Source of the DNA: Hydrogenispora sp.
GTDB lineage: Bacteria; Bacillota; UBA4882; UBA10575
Assembly: GCA_012837705.1 (NCBI GenBank)
Contig: DUQQ01000084.1
Span: 1-46,409, forward strand
Length of the DNA: 46,409 nt
Direction of reading: 5' to 3'
Shown piece after piece: positions 1 through 9,103 of the stretch. The position numbers were made by a program, and so were the translations under genes. Positions within the stretch are counted from its first letter, which is position 1; the number at the start of each line of letters is the position of its first letter. Under the pieces are notes generated by a model that made no database searches, was not told the DNA's origin, and saw only the letters and a program-made list of their open reading frames with translations.

Positions 1-18
1 AATTTTTCTAAATTATAG

Positions 19-47
19 TTGATTCTTTCTAACCCCTATAGTATAAT
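19..47 (+). promoter_or_regulatory. Sigma-A-type promoter of metY
   Basis: A -35 hexamer TTGATT (19-24) and a perfect -10 TATAAT (42-47) are separated by 17 bp. They lie about 95 bp upstream of the metY start. The leader between them and the gene shows no T-box or SAM riboswitch signature. Confidence 0.65.
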
Positions 48-98
48 CGTGATAATTTATCTTTACCATGTAACCCGCCCTGAATAATATGATATAAG

Positions 99-116
99 TT
101 TTCGCGACTGCGAAAA
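99..116 (+). promoter_or_regulatory. Small perfect hairpin in the metY leader
   Basis: TTTTCGC (99-105) and GCGAAAA (110-116) form a perfect 7-bp stem around the loop GACT. It sits just ahead of the AGGAGG ribosome-binding site. There is no U-run after it, so it is more likely an mRNA-stabilising or translation-modulating element, or an operator, than a terminator. Confidence 0.35.
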
Positions 117-119
117 TAA

Positions 120-1421
<1,302 letters not shown>

Positions 1422-1503
1422 TTCGCCATAAAACCTATTCGGCTTTTCCGGGTTTATACATACTTTGTTTGGCGATCTTGGTTTTAAGAGAAAAGGGATT
1501 AGA

Positions 1504-1588
1504 TTAAAAGTGTTTTACTCCTTTTAGGGTGGAGTTTGAAACAAATGTGCCCTAAAGGGAGTATTTTTATGGGGAAAAACACTTTTAA
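1504..1588. repeat. Long imperfect inverted repeat (26-bp stem) between metY and azlC
   Basis: TTAAAAGTGTTTT (1504-1516) pairs perfectly with AAAACACTTTTAA (1576-1588). Directly inside, 1517-1529 pairs with 1550-1562 over 13 bp with one G-U. A 13-nt bulge (1563-1575) lies on the right arm and the loop is 20 nt (1530-1549). It lies upstream of the azlC promoter, so it is not in the azlC leader. It may be the metY transcript end, a small RNA or a remnant miniature element. No clean U-tract follows. Confidence 0.6.
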
Positions 1589-1610
1589 CAGAAGAGACCT
1601 GCTCCCTAGC

Positions 1611-1639
1611 TTGCCAAAAGTAGCGGATTAATTTATGAT
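1611..1639 (+). promoter_or_regulatory. Sigma-A-type promoter of azlCD
   Basis: TTGCCA (1611-1616) and TATGAT (1634-1639) are separated by 17 bp, about 54 bp before the azlC GTG. Both hexamers are close to consensus. Confidence 0.6.
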
Positions 1640-1692
1640 AATGACAATGACCAGCGTAAGAAGGTAAATAACTATTACGTTTCGGTGGAGAG

Positions 1693-2415
1693 GTGAGGAC
1701 AGTAAAGCGTCGCGCTTTTTTCGTGGGGATGAAGCATGGTCTGCCGATTGCCTTCGGCTATTTTCCAATCGCGGTCGCCTTTGGTTTGCTGGCGAAGGCA
1801 AATGGTTTGACCGCCGTGACTAGCATCCTGATGTCAGCCCTGGTTTTTGCGGGGGCCAGTCAATTTATCGCTGTTAACCTGTTGGCGACCGGGATCGGTT
1901 GCGGGGAGATTATTATCACTACATTTCTGGTGAATATGCGGCACTTTTTAATGAGCGCCACCTTGGCCCCGCGTCTCGACCCACAACCGGTTAAAGTGAA
2001 ATCGTTGATTGCCTTTGGTATTACGGATGAGACCTTCTCCCTGGTTGCGATGGAGCCAGAGCACAATCGGAACCCCGGGTTTGTAGCGGGCGTCAATACC
2101 GCGGCATATTTAGGCTGGGTTTTGGGGACTGTTGCCGGTGCCATGCTCGTCAACGGGTTACCTGCCATCTTACAGTCTAGTATGGGGTTGGCCCTGTACG
2201 CGATGTTTATCGGATTACTGATTCCTGGGCTTAAAGGTTCCAAAGCTAATTTGGTCATTTTCGGGTTGACCCTGGTCTTGAGTGCGGTTGCCTATTGGGG
2301 GCCGTCGTGGCTGACGACGATCGGCAAAGGATGGAAGATTATGATTATAACAGTGGTCGCCTGTACTTTAGGTGCGCTCCTGTTTCCCGAGGAGGAAAAA
2401 AAAGATGCAAGATAG
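1693..2415 (+). CDS. azlC: Branched-chain amino acid exporter large subunit AzlC
   Basis: AzlC-family permease of 240 residues, a multi-spanning inner-membrane protein. The N-terminal signature GLPIAFGYFPIAVAFG (near residue 16) and the SALVFAGASQF segment (near 48) are typical of AzlC/YgaZ. With its small partner AzlD it exports branched-chain amino acids or their analogues. The GTG start was chosen because the hydrophobic core begins soon after; GGTGGAG is close upstream, and a later ATG (M13) is the alternative. The last codons overlap azlD by 11 bp, so the two are translationally coupled. No Lrp-type regulator is encoded next to it. Confidence 0.9.
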   Translation: MRTVKRRAFFVGMKHGLPIAFGYFPIAVAFGLLAKANGLTAVTSILMSALVFAGASQFIAVNLLATGIGCGEIIITTFLVNMRHFLMSATLAPRLDPQPVKVKSLIAFGITDETFSLVAMEPEHNRNPGFVAGVNTAAYLGWVLGTVAGAMLVNGLPAILQSSMGLALYAMFIGLLIPGLKGSKANLVIFGLTLVLSAVAYWGPSWLTTIGKGWKIMIITVVACTLGALLFPEEEKKDAR

Positions 2416-2713
2416 CCAAGGTCTGTTATTGGTGTTGGGGATGGCGGTCGTGACCTATCTGCCGCGTTTACTGCCGATGCTCCTTTTGTCCACGGACAAG
2501 CTGCCTTCTTTCCTCAAACGGTTCTTTGACTTTGTTCCTTATGCCGTCTTAACAACCCTGATCTTTCCCGAGATTCTTTTTTCCACCGCTCAGCCCGCTT
2601 CGGCTATTGCTGGTGGACTCATTGCTTTTGGTCTCGCCTATTGCGGACAGAACCTTTTTTTTGTAGTTGTCGGGGGGATTGGCGGGGTTTTCCTTTGGGA
2701 ATTGCTCTTTTGA
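2405..2713 (+). CDS. azlD: Branched-chain amino acid exporter small subunit AzlD
   Basis: AzlD family, 102 residues with about three or four membrane helices. It is the obligate partner of AzlC. The sequence has the family pattern VVTYLPRLLPMLLLS near the start, followed by the PYAVLTTLIFPEI segment. The start ATG at 2405 was chosen because it is preceded by GAGGAGG (about 2390-2396); an upstream in-frame start at 2372 would lie deep inside azlC and lacks a ribosome-binding site. The gene overlaps the azlC end, and the DUF89 gene follows 33 bp later, possibly in the same transcript. Confidence 0.88.
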   Translation: MQDSQGLLLVLGMAVVTYLPRLLPMLLLSTDKLPSFLKRFFDFVPYAVLTTLIFPEILFSTAQPASAIAGGLIAFGLAYCGQNLFFVVVGGIGGVFLWELLF

Positions 2714-2746
2714 AAGAGGCGGAGGCCATAGAGAGGAGGATTATTA

Positions 2747-3607
2747 ATGGAAGTTTTTCTTGATTGTTTACCCTGTGTCCTACGGCAGGTCTTGGAAGCC
2801 TCCCGTTTAGCGACGGACCGGTTTGAGGTCCAGGAAGCGATTATGCAAGAAGCCACCGCGCTGCTGGCCGATTACCGTAAGTTCCAGAATGCACCGGAGC
2901 TGGGTGGCAGGATGCATCAGATCGTGAAAAAACATACTGGTGTTGATGATCCTTATCGGGAGGTTAAGGCGAAGAATATCCGTGATGCTTTACAAGTCTA
3001 TCCTTTTCTCCAGCGGTATCTGGCGCCGCAGGTGGAACCGGTGGATCGGCTTTATTGGGCGTTAAAGATCGCCGCGACCGGTAATATTATCGATGCGGCG
3101 ATCGGAAACGGGTCTGAATTTATGAAAAACCTAGAGGAAGAATTGGGTAAACGGTTTGCGGTTTGTGATCTGACCCGCTTTCGGCAGGAGTTAGAACAGG
3201 CCGAAAACCTGTTGATTATCGGTGATAATGCCGGCGAGACTGTCTTTGACCGCCTGTTAATGGATTCCTTGTCGGATCTTGAGATCACCTACGCGGTCCG
3301 TGGCGAACCGATCATCAATGATGCTACTATTGATGATGTCCGTGCTTCCGGCTTTGACCCGCGGATTAAGGTTGTCTCCACCGGAACAACGACCCCCGGG
3401 TTAATCCTGGAGGAGTGTGACGAGGAGTTTGTTGACTTGTTTTACCAGGCGGACCTGGTGATCAGCAAAGGGCAGGGTAATTATGAGGCGCTGATGGAAG
3501 AGAAGGGTCGTGGCCTCTTTTTCCTTTTGAAGGCCAAGTGTTTGCAGGTGGCGAAGATTCTAGGTGTTCAGGTTAATGACTATGTTTTTAAGTGGCATTG
3601 CCGATAA
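2747..3607 (+). CDS. DUF89 / ARMT1-like damage-control phosphatase family protein
   Basis: A 286-residue DUF89 protein of the prokaryotic subfamily carrying an N-terminal CxxC (DCLPCVLRQ, residues 7-15). DUF89 enzymes are metal-dependent phosphatases thought to remove damaged sugar phosphates and related metabolites. Visible motifs are the metal-site loop GDNAGETVFD (near residue 163), the acidic NDAT region (near 193) and KGQGNYEAL (near 245). It follows azlD by 33 bp and has a good GAGGAGG ribosome-binding site. The physiological substrate cannot be read from sequence, and co-transcription with azlCD may be only positional. Confidence 0.82.
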   Translation: MEVFLDCLPCVLRQVLEASRLATDRFEVQEAIMQEATALLADYRKFQNAPELGGRMHQIVKKHTGVDDPYREVKAKNIRDALQVYPFLQRYLAPQVEPVDRLYWALKIAATGNIIDAAIGNGSEFMKNLEEELGKRFAVCDLTRFRQELEQAENLLIIGDNAGETVFDRLLMDSLSDLEITYAVRGEPIINDATIDDVRASGFDPRIKVVSTGTTTPGLILEECDEEFVDLFYQADLVISKGQGNYEALMEEKGRGLFFLLKAKCLQVAKILGVQVNDYVFKWHCR

Positions 3608-3664
3608 ACGGAGACAATCAGGGGAATATTAAACAGGAAGATTAAACAGGAGACGAAAAAGAAA

Positions 3665-4132
3665 GTGTTACAGGATAAATTAATCTTTGGTGCTTTGGCC
3701 GGGGTCGTTGCCGATCTGGTGATGAGCATTCCCGAGCTTGCACTGTGGAAACTGAAGATCTTGCCCCATCCGCTCTTTCATTACGCGGCTAGTTTGTTTT
3801 TGGCACCAGATAATCTGCACGGGAGTTACCTGGGTGAGTTGGTGGGGTTTATTGCTTCGAAAGTATACGGCGCCTTTCTGGGGGTGGTCTTTATCTATCT
3901 TCTGGTTTATACTGGCCGTCGTTACTTCCTATCGAAAGGTCTTATTTACGGTGCCTTTCTCTGGCTAGTATCCTATTGCGGGTTGGCGACTTTACCGGTG
4001 GTTAAATTAGACGCTGTCCACCCGCGGATGCCTTTTGAAGTGCTCCTCTTTTTCTTCCTCCACCTTGTTTTTGGGGCGGCCCTTGGCGTTATAGCCCGCT
4101 CGTTTGACCGGCACCTCAAAGCTCCGGTTTAA
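3665..4132 (+). CDS. Small integral membrane protein of unknown function
   Basis: A 155-residue protein that I do not recognise. The hydrophobicity pattern suggests four membrane helices: residues about 5-24, 62-84, 92-112 and 124-145. It has short charged loops and a basic C-terminus. It starts at GTG with AGGAGA about 10 nt upstream, 57 bp after the DUF89 gene, and may be the last gene of the azlCD-DUF89 unit. It converges on the minus-strand SigY-like operon with only 7 bp between the stop codons, and no clear terminator hairpin separates them. Confidence 0.6.
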   Translation: MLQDKLIFGALAGVVADLVMSIPELALWKLKILPHPLFHYAASLFLAPDNLHGSYLGELVGFIASKVYGAFLGVVFIYLLVYTGRRYFLSKGLIYGAFLWLVSYCGLATLPVVKLDAVHPRMPFEVLLFFFLHLVFGAALGVIARSFDRHLKAPV

Positions 4133-4139
4133 TCCCGGC

Positions 4140-4334
4140 TTAACGCGGATTGTTCTTTCTCCTTCTCGTCACTAACAGGTAGACGATAAGGGACGAAGGG
4201 ACATTTAATAAACCGAGAAGACCCCAAAGCCAAGCGTTTTCACCGCGTTTACGCGCGTCATGAAAGATCCAGAGTGCTTGCGTCAGCAAGAGGATGGCGA
4301 TGAGGGGATAAGCCAACCAAACAAGAGTTTTCAT
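4140..4334 (-). CDS. YxlE-like small membrane protein (PLDc_N-type two-helix domain)
   Basis: A 64-residue protein with two membrane helices (residues about 5-24 and 34-53) separated by the short polar segment HDARKRGENAWLWGLL. This layout is typical of the phospholipase D nuclease N-terminal (PLDc_N) two-helix module found in YxlE of Bacillus. It has a basic tail (RRRKNNPR). It begins directly after the stop of the upstream gene and closes the five-gene minus-strand operon. In B. subtilis YxlE lies in the sigY operon with the regulators YxlC and YxlD, so a role in sigma-factor control or in the ABC system is inferred from position. Confidence 0.65.
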   Translation of the reverse strand: MKTLVWLAYPLIAILLLTQALWIFHDARKRGENAWLWGLLGLLNVPSSLIVYLLVTRRRKNNPR

Positions 4335-4673
4335 CTAATTAACCTCCCTTTTTTCGGCAATTGGTGCCCATAGGATGACAAAAGGCAAGATCCACCCGAT
4401 ACTGGCATAACCAGCGATTACCGGCAACAGATAACCTTTTTGGAGCAGGAAGCCGACCCCGCCTAAAAAGCAGAAAGCGACGAGCAGAAAGAGCAGGCTT
4501 TCTATTACCAACTGCCGCCGGGTGCGGTGACGGGTTTGAGAAATAAGCTTTTGGAAATGGTCCAAAGGGGGAGTTGGGATCGCCGCTGCCATCCTTTCAG
4601 TTTCCTGGCTGAACGTATCCAATGGTTCTTTAAGTTCGTTCATGGCGTTGATTAACTCCCGTTCTTTTTCCAT
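4335..4673 (-). CDS. YxlC-like membrane anti-sigma candidate
   Basis: A 112-residue protein with a soluble N-terminal half (about residues 1-54) that contains PTPPLDHFQKLI, followed by two membrane helices (about 56-76 and 83-105). The 5' end overlaps the sigma gene by 22 bp and has AGGAG eight bases upstream, the arrangement usual for a sigma/anti-sigma pair. Size, topology and position match YxlC, a negative regulator of SigY in B. subtilis. It lacks an HxxxCxxC zinc anti-sigma motif, so the assignment rests on context. Confidence 0.6.
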   Translation of the reverse strand: MEKERELINAMNELKEPLDTFSQETERMAAAIPTPPLDHFQKLISQTRHRTRRQLVIESLLFLLVAFCFLGGVGFLLQKGYLLPVIAGYASIGWILPFVILWAPIAEKREVN

Positions 4674-5215
4674 CGATAGTCACTCCTCTCAACTAAACTG
4701 CTGCGTAACGCGCGCACAGCCGCGTGAAGCCGGGAACGGACCGTGCCCACGGGTACTTTCATTATGGTAGCAATCTCTTCGTAGGAAAAATCATAAAAGT
4801 ACTTCAGGACTAAGGGGGTCCTTTTTTTTAACGGAAGTTTCAGTAAGGCTTGTTTAAGATTGATGTTGTTGACCGGGATGGCTTCCGCTGGGGCGGACCG
4901 GTCGTTGCATTCGAAGAGTGCTTGGTACCGTTTTTCCTGTCTTTTTTGGCGGCGCCAATCATCGCGGTAAAGGTTGACACCGATCGAAATCAACCAGGAA
5001 GCAAAGGAGGCCTCTTGCCGGTACTGAGCGCTATTTTTGATTGCCTTGACCATTGTTTCTTGGGTTAAATCTTGGGCCAAATTGGGGTCTTGGGTGAGTT
5101 TGATAAAATAACCGAGAACATAGCGGTAATTGACTTGGAGTAAAGCAGCTAATGTTTGGTCATCAAGGTTGCCCGTCCTTTTTGCCTTACCGCTTGGGGT
5201 TGAATTATCGCCCAT
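4652..5215 (-). CDS. sigY: ECF RNA polymerase sigma factor, SigY-like
   Basis: A 187-residue extracytoplasmic-function sigma factor. Region 2 is visible as DLTQETMVKAIKN with SFASWLISIGVNLYRDDWRR (residues about 48-92). Region 4 is the helix-turn-helix SYEEIATIMKVPVGTVRSRL (about 145-165). The linker is short, with no extra C-terminal domain. It lies between an ABC transporter and two small membrane proteins, the same gene families as in the B. subtilis sigY operon but with the transporter placed first. The operon start carries a match to the ECF promoter pattern (7006-7031), suggesting autoregulation. The ECF call is firm; the SigY subgroup call rests on neighbours and promoter. Confidence 0.85.
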   Translation of the reverse strand: MGDNSTPSGKAKRTGNLDDQTLAALLQVNYRYVLGYFIKLTQDPNLAQDLTQETMVKAIKNSAQYRQEASFASWLISIGVNLYRDDWRRQKRQEKRYQALFECNDRSAPAEAIPVNNINLKQALLKLPLKKRTPLVLKYFYDFSYEEIATIMKVPVGTVRSRLHAAVRALRSSLVERSDYRWKKNGS

Positions 5216-5243
5216 CCGTGTTGCCTCCTTTCTGTAAGGAAAC

Positions 5244-6077
5244 TTACGAGACCTGACTGGTGAAGAGTTGATTACGGTTTAAGAAACGGCCGCATTTTCT
5301 GACCAAAAGAAAATCGATTAACCATAGAACAGCACCAGACCACCACAGGAAAATACTGTTCACCAGGAGTACTCCCGAGAGCTGTCCGATGAAAAGACCG
5401 AGAACGGGTAGGATCACTAGTCCGCTCAGTTGGAAGGCTTCTTGAAAGCCCTTAACCTTGGCGGAGATAAAGACATTGACAAAGACGGCACCCAAACTAA
5501 GGGCCGGCGTGACCCAAAGCAAGAGGAGGAGCCAGTTTACCTCCGGAAAGATGATCCGACCAAATAGGGGGTAGGCCGCAATATTAACGGTGATGCCGTA
5601 CAAGAAGGAACAGATTAGGGTCAGGAAAGTGGCTGGAAGAAAAGCGGCCAGAATCTTCGCCCAAAGCAGTGTGTTTAGATCAAGGGGGGCGAACAAGAGG
5701 GTTTCCAAGGTTTTACGTTCCTTTTCGCCGGCGAAACTATTGGCCCCGATGATGCTGGCGACCATTAGTGGGATAATGAGGAAAAAGGGCGCAAACAGGT
5801 AATTGACGGTAAAATAAACGATTTGCTGTTGGGCCAAAGGTAGAGCCATAATGGTCTCCTGGAGTGGTCCCGACGATAATTTTGAAAAGAGCTTTACGAT
5901 TTGCTCAATGTTGCCCATTGTGCTCAGATCGGTGAAACGGGCCGGGAGGACCAAAACTAAGGGGAGAACCAAACTAAAGACGAGTGGAACGATGAGCATG
6001 GGTAACCAAAGCTGGATATTACTGCCGATCGCCCTAATATCCTTGTTGATAATGGCTTTTGCTGCTCTTTTGTTCAT
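5244..6077 (-). CDS. ABC-2 type transporter permease (YxlG-like)
   Basis: A 277-residue membrane protein with an ABC-2 permease layout: one helix near the N-terminus (about residues 22-44), a large extracytoplasmic loop, then a cluster of helices in which GANSFAGEKERKTLETLLFAP (about residues 130-150) is the hallmark of ABC-2 / NatB-type permeases. The start ATG overlaps the ATPase stop codon (ATGA), so the two are coupled. With the preceding ATPase it forms an exporter or stress-response transporter. The substrate is unknown; the link to an ECF sigma factor suggests envelope or toxic-compound stress. Confidence 0.82.
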   Translation of the reverse strand: MNKRAAKAIINKDIRAIGSNIQLWLPMLIVPLVFSLVLPLVLVLPARFTDLSTMGNIEQIVKLFSKLSSGPLQETIMALPLAQQQIVYFTVNYLFAPFFLIIPLMVASIIGANSFAGEKERKTLETLLFAPLDLNTLLWAKILAAFLPATFLTLICSFLYGITVNIAAYPLFGRIIFPEVNWLLLLLWVTPALSLGAVFVNVFISAKVKGFQEAFQLSGLVILPVLGLFIGQLSGVLLVNSIFLWWSGAVLWLIDFLLVRKCGRFLNRNQLFTSQVS

Positions 6078-6985
6078 GCTTTTTCCTCCTTGATCCGAAA
6101 ATATAGCGTCTCCAGATCACGGCCGTAGATCTGGGCGGAATAAACGGAACCACTGGCGAGCAGTGCTTTTAAAAGAAAGGGAATCTGTTCCTTTCGTTCC
6201 ACTTTGAACTGGAGGAAACCAGGGGTGTTCTTCTCAAGCGGAAATCCCTGGAATTCGGTGCCGGTGATTTCGAGGTCGGTCTCCACCTGCAAGTTGATGG
6301 CGGTGAGGTATTTTTCTGCTAGTTCCGCAAAAGTTCCATCCGCCAAGAGGCGTCCCTGATCAATGAAGATAAAGCGGTGGCAAAGCGTTTCGACCTGTTT
6401 CAAAAGATGGGTGGCCAGGATGATCGTCACGCCAAAGCGTCGGTTTAGTTCTTGAATGTAGTCGAGGAGTGTACGGGCACCCTCCGGGTCCAAGCCGGTA
6501 GTCGGCTCATCTAAGAAGAGGATCTCCGGTTGGTGGAGAAGGGCTTTAGCGATACCTAACCGTTTTTTCATTCCTGTACTGAATACCGCTACCTTCTTGT
6601 CGGCGTGGGGAGTTAAACCGCAAGCGTGAAGCAGTTCGTCCACCCGACGTGTGGGGGTTGCCACCGCGTAGAGGTCGGCGAAGAAAAGCAGGTTTTCGCG
6701 GGCGGTCATCGGCCCGTAGAAGGCGGCGGATTCGGTGAGAACCCCACATCTTTTCCTTACTTCATCACCGGCGGTAACCGGATTAAAGCCAGCCACCGTT
6801 AATCGGCCGGAATCGGGTGTAATTACCCCGTTTAATAAACGGATGGTTGTGGTTTTACCCGAACCGTTTGGCCCTAAAAACCCCAGGATTTCTCCCTGGT
6901 GGACCATGAAGGAGAGGTTGTTGATTACCGGGACCCCAGAAAAGGATTTATTGATCTTTTCAAGAACGATCATTTCCTGTGTCAA
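6074..6985 (-). CDS. ABC transporter ATP-binding protein (YxlF-like)
   Basis: ATPase subunit of an ABC-2 exporter, first gene of the sigma operon. Walker A is GPNGSGKTT, the signature motif appears as the degenerate VFSTGMKKRLGIAKAL, Walker B is ILFLDEPTTGLDPEG, and the switch histidine is in ILATHLL. The C-terminal 80-90 residues form the extra domain usual in NatA/YxlF proteins. The open frame extends to 7084, but the ECF promoter at 7006-7031 lies inside that extension. I therefore choose the TTG at 6985, preceded by GAGGTGA; the ATG at 6973 is the alternative. The protein is about 303 residues. Confidence 0.83.
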   Translation of the reverse strand: MTQEMIVLEKINKSFSGVPVINNLSFMVHQGEILGFLGPNGSGKTTTIRLLNGVITPDSGRLTVAGFNPVTAGDEVRKRCGVLTESAAFYGPMTARENLLFFADLYAVATPTRRVDELLHACGLTPHADKKVAVFSTGMKKRLGIAKALLHQPEILFLDEPTTGLDPEGARTLLDYIQELNRRFGVTIILATHLLKQVETLCHRFIFIDQGRLLADGTFAELAEKYLTAINLQVETDLEITGTEFQGFPLEKNTPGFLQFKVERKEQIPFLLKALLASGSVYSAQIYGRDLETLYFRIKEEKA

Positions 6986-7005
6986 GCGAATCACCTCGTA
7001 AGTAT

Positions 7006-7031
7006 GACGACTGTGGAAAGGAAAAAGTTCA
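7006..7031 (-). promoter_or_regulatory. ECF (SigY-type) promoter of the ABC/sigma operon
   Basis: On the minus strand TGAAC (7031-7027) is followed by 17 nt and CGTC (7009-7006); counting the sixth -35 base, the spacer is 16 nt. This matches the ECF pattern TGAACx-N16-CGTC described for SigY. The predicted start lies around position 7000, a few bases before the GAGGTGA ribosome-binding site. It implies that the sigma factor transcribes its own operon. Confidence 0.7.
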
Positions 7032-7057
7032 TTTAGTTTGGGTAATTTTATAGTGAA

Positions 7058-8056
7058 ATGGGGGTGGCCAAAATTAGAAAGCAAAGCGGGCGACGCCGGA
7101 CCATTCTGGTTCTGCTGGTATGTATCATGTTCATTTATTTAAACAATAGTTCCTTTTGGGTCAGAACCATGCCTAAACGACCTTTTCTCGTTGCCCATCG
7201 GGGCGTGCATCAAACCTTTCCTCTGGCCGGAATCCAATGGGATACCAATACGGCAGCGCGAATTTACGAGCCGGAACACGGGTATTTAGAGAACACCCTC
7301 CCCTCGATCGCGGCGGCCTTTTCTGCGGGTGCTGATCTGGTGGAGTTTGATCTGCAGTTAACGAAAGACGGAAAGTTTGCTGTTATCCATGATCATCGGC
7401 TGGACTACCGGACCAACGGCCAGGGTGGGGTTGGAGATTATACCATGGCGGAACTTAAAAAACTGGACATTGGTTACGGTTATACCGCCGATGGGGGCAG
7501 AACCTTCCCTTTGCGGGGGACGGGGGTCGGACTGATGCCTTCGCTTGACGAGGTCCTAACGGCCTTTCCTGGGCGGTCGTTTTTGATTCATCTTAAAAGT
7601 AACCAACCGCAGTTGGGACCTTTATTGGTCGAGTATTTGCGTACACTTCCGCCGGAGCAACTTAACCTTCTAACCTTTTACGGTAGCGATGAACCATTGG
7701 ATGCGATCAAACGGGCATTTCCCCACTTGCGAGTGATGTCGAAGCGAACAATTATCCGAGCGGTCCTTTCCTATTTAATGGTCGGCTGGACGGGTTATGT
7801 TCCTCCGGCGATGCAAAACACCCATTTACACCTCCCCTTCCGTTACGCCCGTTGGCTATGGGGATGGCCCCATCGGTTTCTACAACGGATGGAAAAGGTA
7901 AATACCCGCATTATCTTGGTTTTGGGTGATGGACGCTGGTCGGAGGGGTTTGATACGGAAACAGACCTGGCATTGCTTCCTCCCAACTATTCAGGGGGGA
8001 TCTGGACCAACCGGATTGAGCGGATTGGTCCCTTGGTCAAAGGGGAAGGGCAATGA
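7058..8056 (+). CDS. Membrane-anchored glycerophosphodiester phosphodiesterase family protein
   Basis: A 332-residue GDPD-family protein. An N-terminal hydrophobic segment (about residues 15-35) acts as a signal anchor. The TIM-barrel catalytic motifs follow: AHRGVHQT (near 46), the metal-binding VEFDLQLTKDGKFAVIHDHRLD (near 96-117, split here by family convention into E/D and H parts), and LIHLKSN (near 171). It would hydrolyse glycerophosphodiesters or related lipid head groups outside the membrane. It is divergent from the sigma operon and ends before a bidirectional terminator. The ATG has no obvious ribosome-binding site and the GTG at 7064 is an alternative start. The C-terminal half is less conserved, so the substrate is uncertain. 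Confidence 0.78.
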   Translation: MGVAKIRKQSGRRRTILVLLVCIMFIYLNNSSFWVRTMPKRPFLVAHRGVHQTFPLAGIQWDTNTAARIYEPEHGYLENTLPSIAAAFSAGADLVEFDLQLTKDGKFAVIHDHRLDYRTNGQGGVGDYTMAELKKLDIGYGYTADGGRTFPLRGTGVGLMPSLDEVLTAFPGRSFLIHLKSNQPQLGPLLVEYLRTLPPEQLNLLTFYGSDEPLDAIKRAFPHLRVMSKRTIIRAVLSYLMVGWTGYVPPAMQNTHLHLPFRYARWLWGWPHRFLQRMEKVNTRIILVLGDGRWSEGFDTETDLALLPPNYSGGIWTNRIERIGPLVKGEGQ

Positions 8057-8075
8057 AGTCGCCATTAGAGGCGTT

Positions 8076-8108
8076 AAAAAAGCAAGCCGTAAAGGGGCTT
8101 GCTTTTTT
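8076..8108. terminator. Bidirectional intrinsic terminator between the GDPD and VIT1 genes
   Basis: AAAAAAGCAAGCC (8076-8088) pairs perfectly with GGCTTGCTTTTTT (8096-8108) around a 7-nt loop. A-runs and T-runs flank both sides. It serves the two convergent genes. Confidence 0.9.
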
Positions 8109-8138
8109 ATCATGGTGAAATCTTTCGTGCAAATGGGC

Positions 8139-9014
8139 CTAGACTTCAACGCCGAGGAACACGCGGAGCAGAATCCCGATGACAAAACTGAGGCCAGCTA
8201 CACCCAGACTGATCAGAGTCATCTCCAGAAAACGGGGCCAGAAGGGCAAGTCCTTGGCGACGGCAATATAGTAGTTAAAGACCAGAATAATGATGACGCC
8301 GATGAGGAGCGTTAGGGCTAGACTAAGGGAGTAATTGGAAGATAGCAAATAGGGCAAGATTAAAGCAAAGACCGTGACGAGATACGCGACCCAGGTATAA
8401 AGGGCGGATTTAAGAGCCTCTGCTGGCTTACCCCCACCGGCTTTGTTGGAGAGATACTCGGAAGCGCCCATTGAGAAAGAAGCGGCGATCCCGGTGATTA
8501 AACCGGACAAAGCAGTTAAACGGGTATTTTGGAGCGCAAAAGTCAGTCCGGCCAGCGTTCCGGTGAGTTCGACGAGCGCATCATTGAGACCAAGCACGAT
8601 TGAACTAACATAGTTGAGGCTCTCTTCCTCCAGTAAGTCAAGGAGTTTATGTTCGTGCTCTTCCTCGTCCGCAATCACCTGGGCGATTTCGGGGATCCGG
8701 TTGCTAAGTTCTGCGTAGGTCTCTTTCGCTTGTTTTTCGCCCATCTCCATCAGTTTGAGACTGAAGGTGAGTCCGAAGATCCGGGCACTCCAGGTAAAAA
8801 GGAAGATCTTGAAACGGTTTGCTTTGACGTCTTTTTGTGTATATTTCCGGTAAACCCGATAATGGTATAGTTCTTCGCTGGCAATCTTTTTAAGGATTTC
8901 CTGGTTGGTCGGGTTCGGAACCATACGGGCCAGCCGTTGGTAAATATGGTGTTCGGTTAGTTCGTTCTTTTGAAAAGCGATCAGCTTTTTTAAGTGTGCG
9001 TTTTCTAAGTTCAA
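8139..9014 (-). CDS. Ferritin-like domain / VIT1-CCC1 family metal transporter
   Basis: A 291-residue two-part protein. Residues about 1-130 form a rubrerythrin-like four-helix ferritin domain with ligand-like ELTEHHIYQRL, SEELYHYRVY and DEEEHEHKLL motifs. Residues about 140-290 are a VIT1/CCC1 transporter domain with GLNDALVELTGTLAGLTFAL and the GASEYLSNKA motif. Such proteins are thought to move iron or manganese across the membrane, with the ferritin part binding metal. The start is TTG at 9014 with AGGAGG nine bases upstream. It is divergent from the RHH regulator of the zinc locus, so coordinated metal control is possible. The direction of transport is unknown. Confidence 0.85.
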   Translation of the reverse strand: MNLENAHLKKLIAFQKNELTEHHIYQRLARMVPNPTNQEILKKIASEELYHYRVYRKYTQKDVKANRFKIFLFTWSARIFGLTFSLKLMEMGEKQAKETYAELSNRIPEIAQVIADEEEHEHKLLDLLEEESLNYVSSIVLGLNDALVELTGTLAGLTFALQNTRLTALSGLITGIAASFSMGASEYLSNKAGGGKPAEALKSALYTWVAYLVTVFALILPYLLSSNYSLSLALTLLIGVIIILVFNYYIAVAKDLPFWPRFLEMTLISLGVAGLSFVIGILLRVFLGVEV

Positions 9015-9048
9015 AGGGTACAGCCTCCTCTCGCTAATAGTAGTATTA

Positions 9049-9077
9049 ATCTTAGCATAATTTACTGTTCAAGGCAA
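9049..9077 (-). promoter_or_regulatory. Promoter of the ferritin-like/VIT1 gene
   Basis: Minus strand: TTGCCT (9077-9072), 17-bp spacer, TAAGAT (9054-9049), about 35 bp upstream of the TTG start. A half-site-like GTATTA overlaps the -10 region at about 9043-9048, resembling half of the RHH operator at 9141-9157. Confidence 0.5.
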
Positions 9078-9103
9078 TTTCTTGGGAAATTACGGAATCT
9101 GCC

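Noticed and set aside
6074-7084. 336-residue version of the ABC ATPase starting at 7084
   Set aside because: The extra N-terminus has no homology-like features and spans the predicted ECF promoter; a start at 6985 or 6973 fits the ribosome-binding site.
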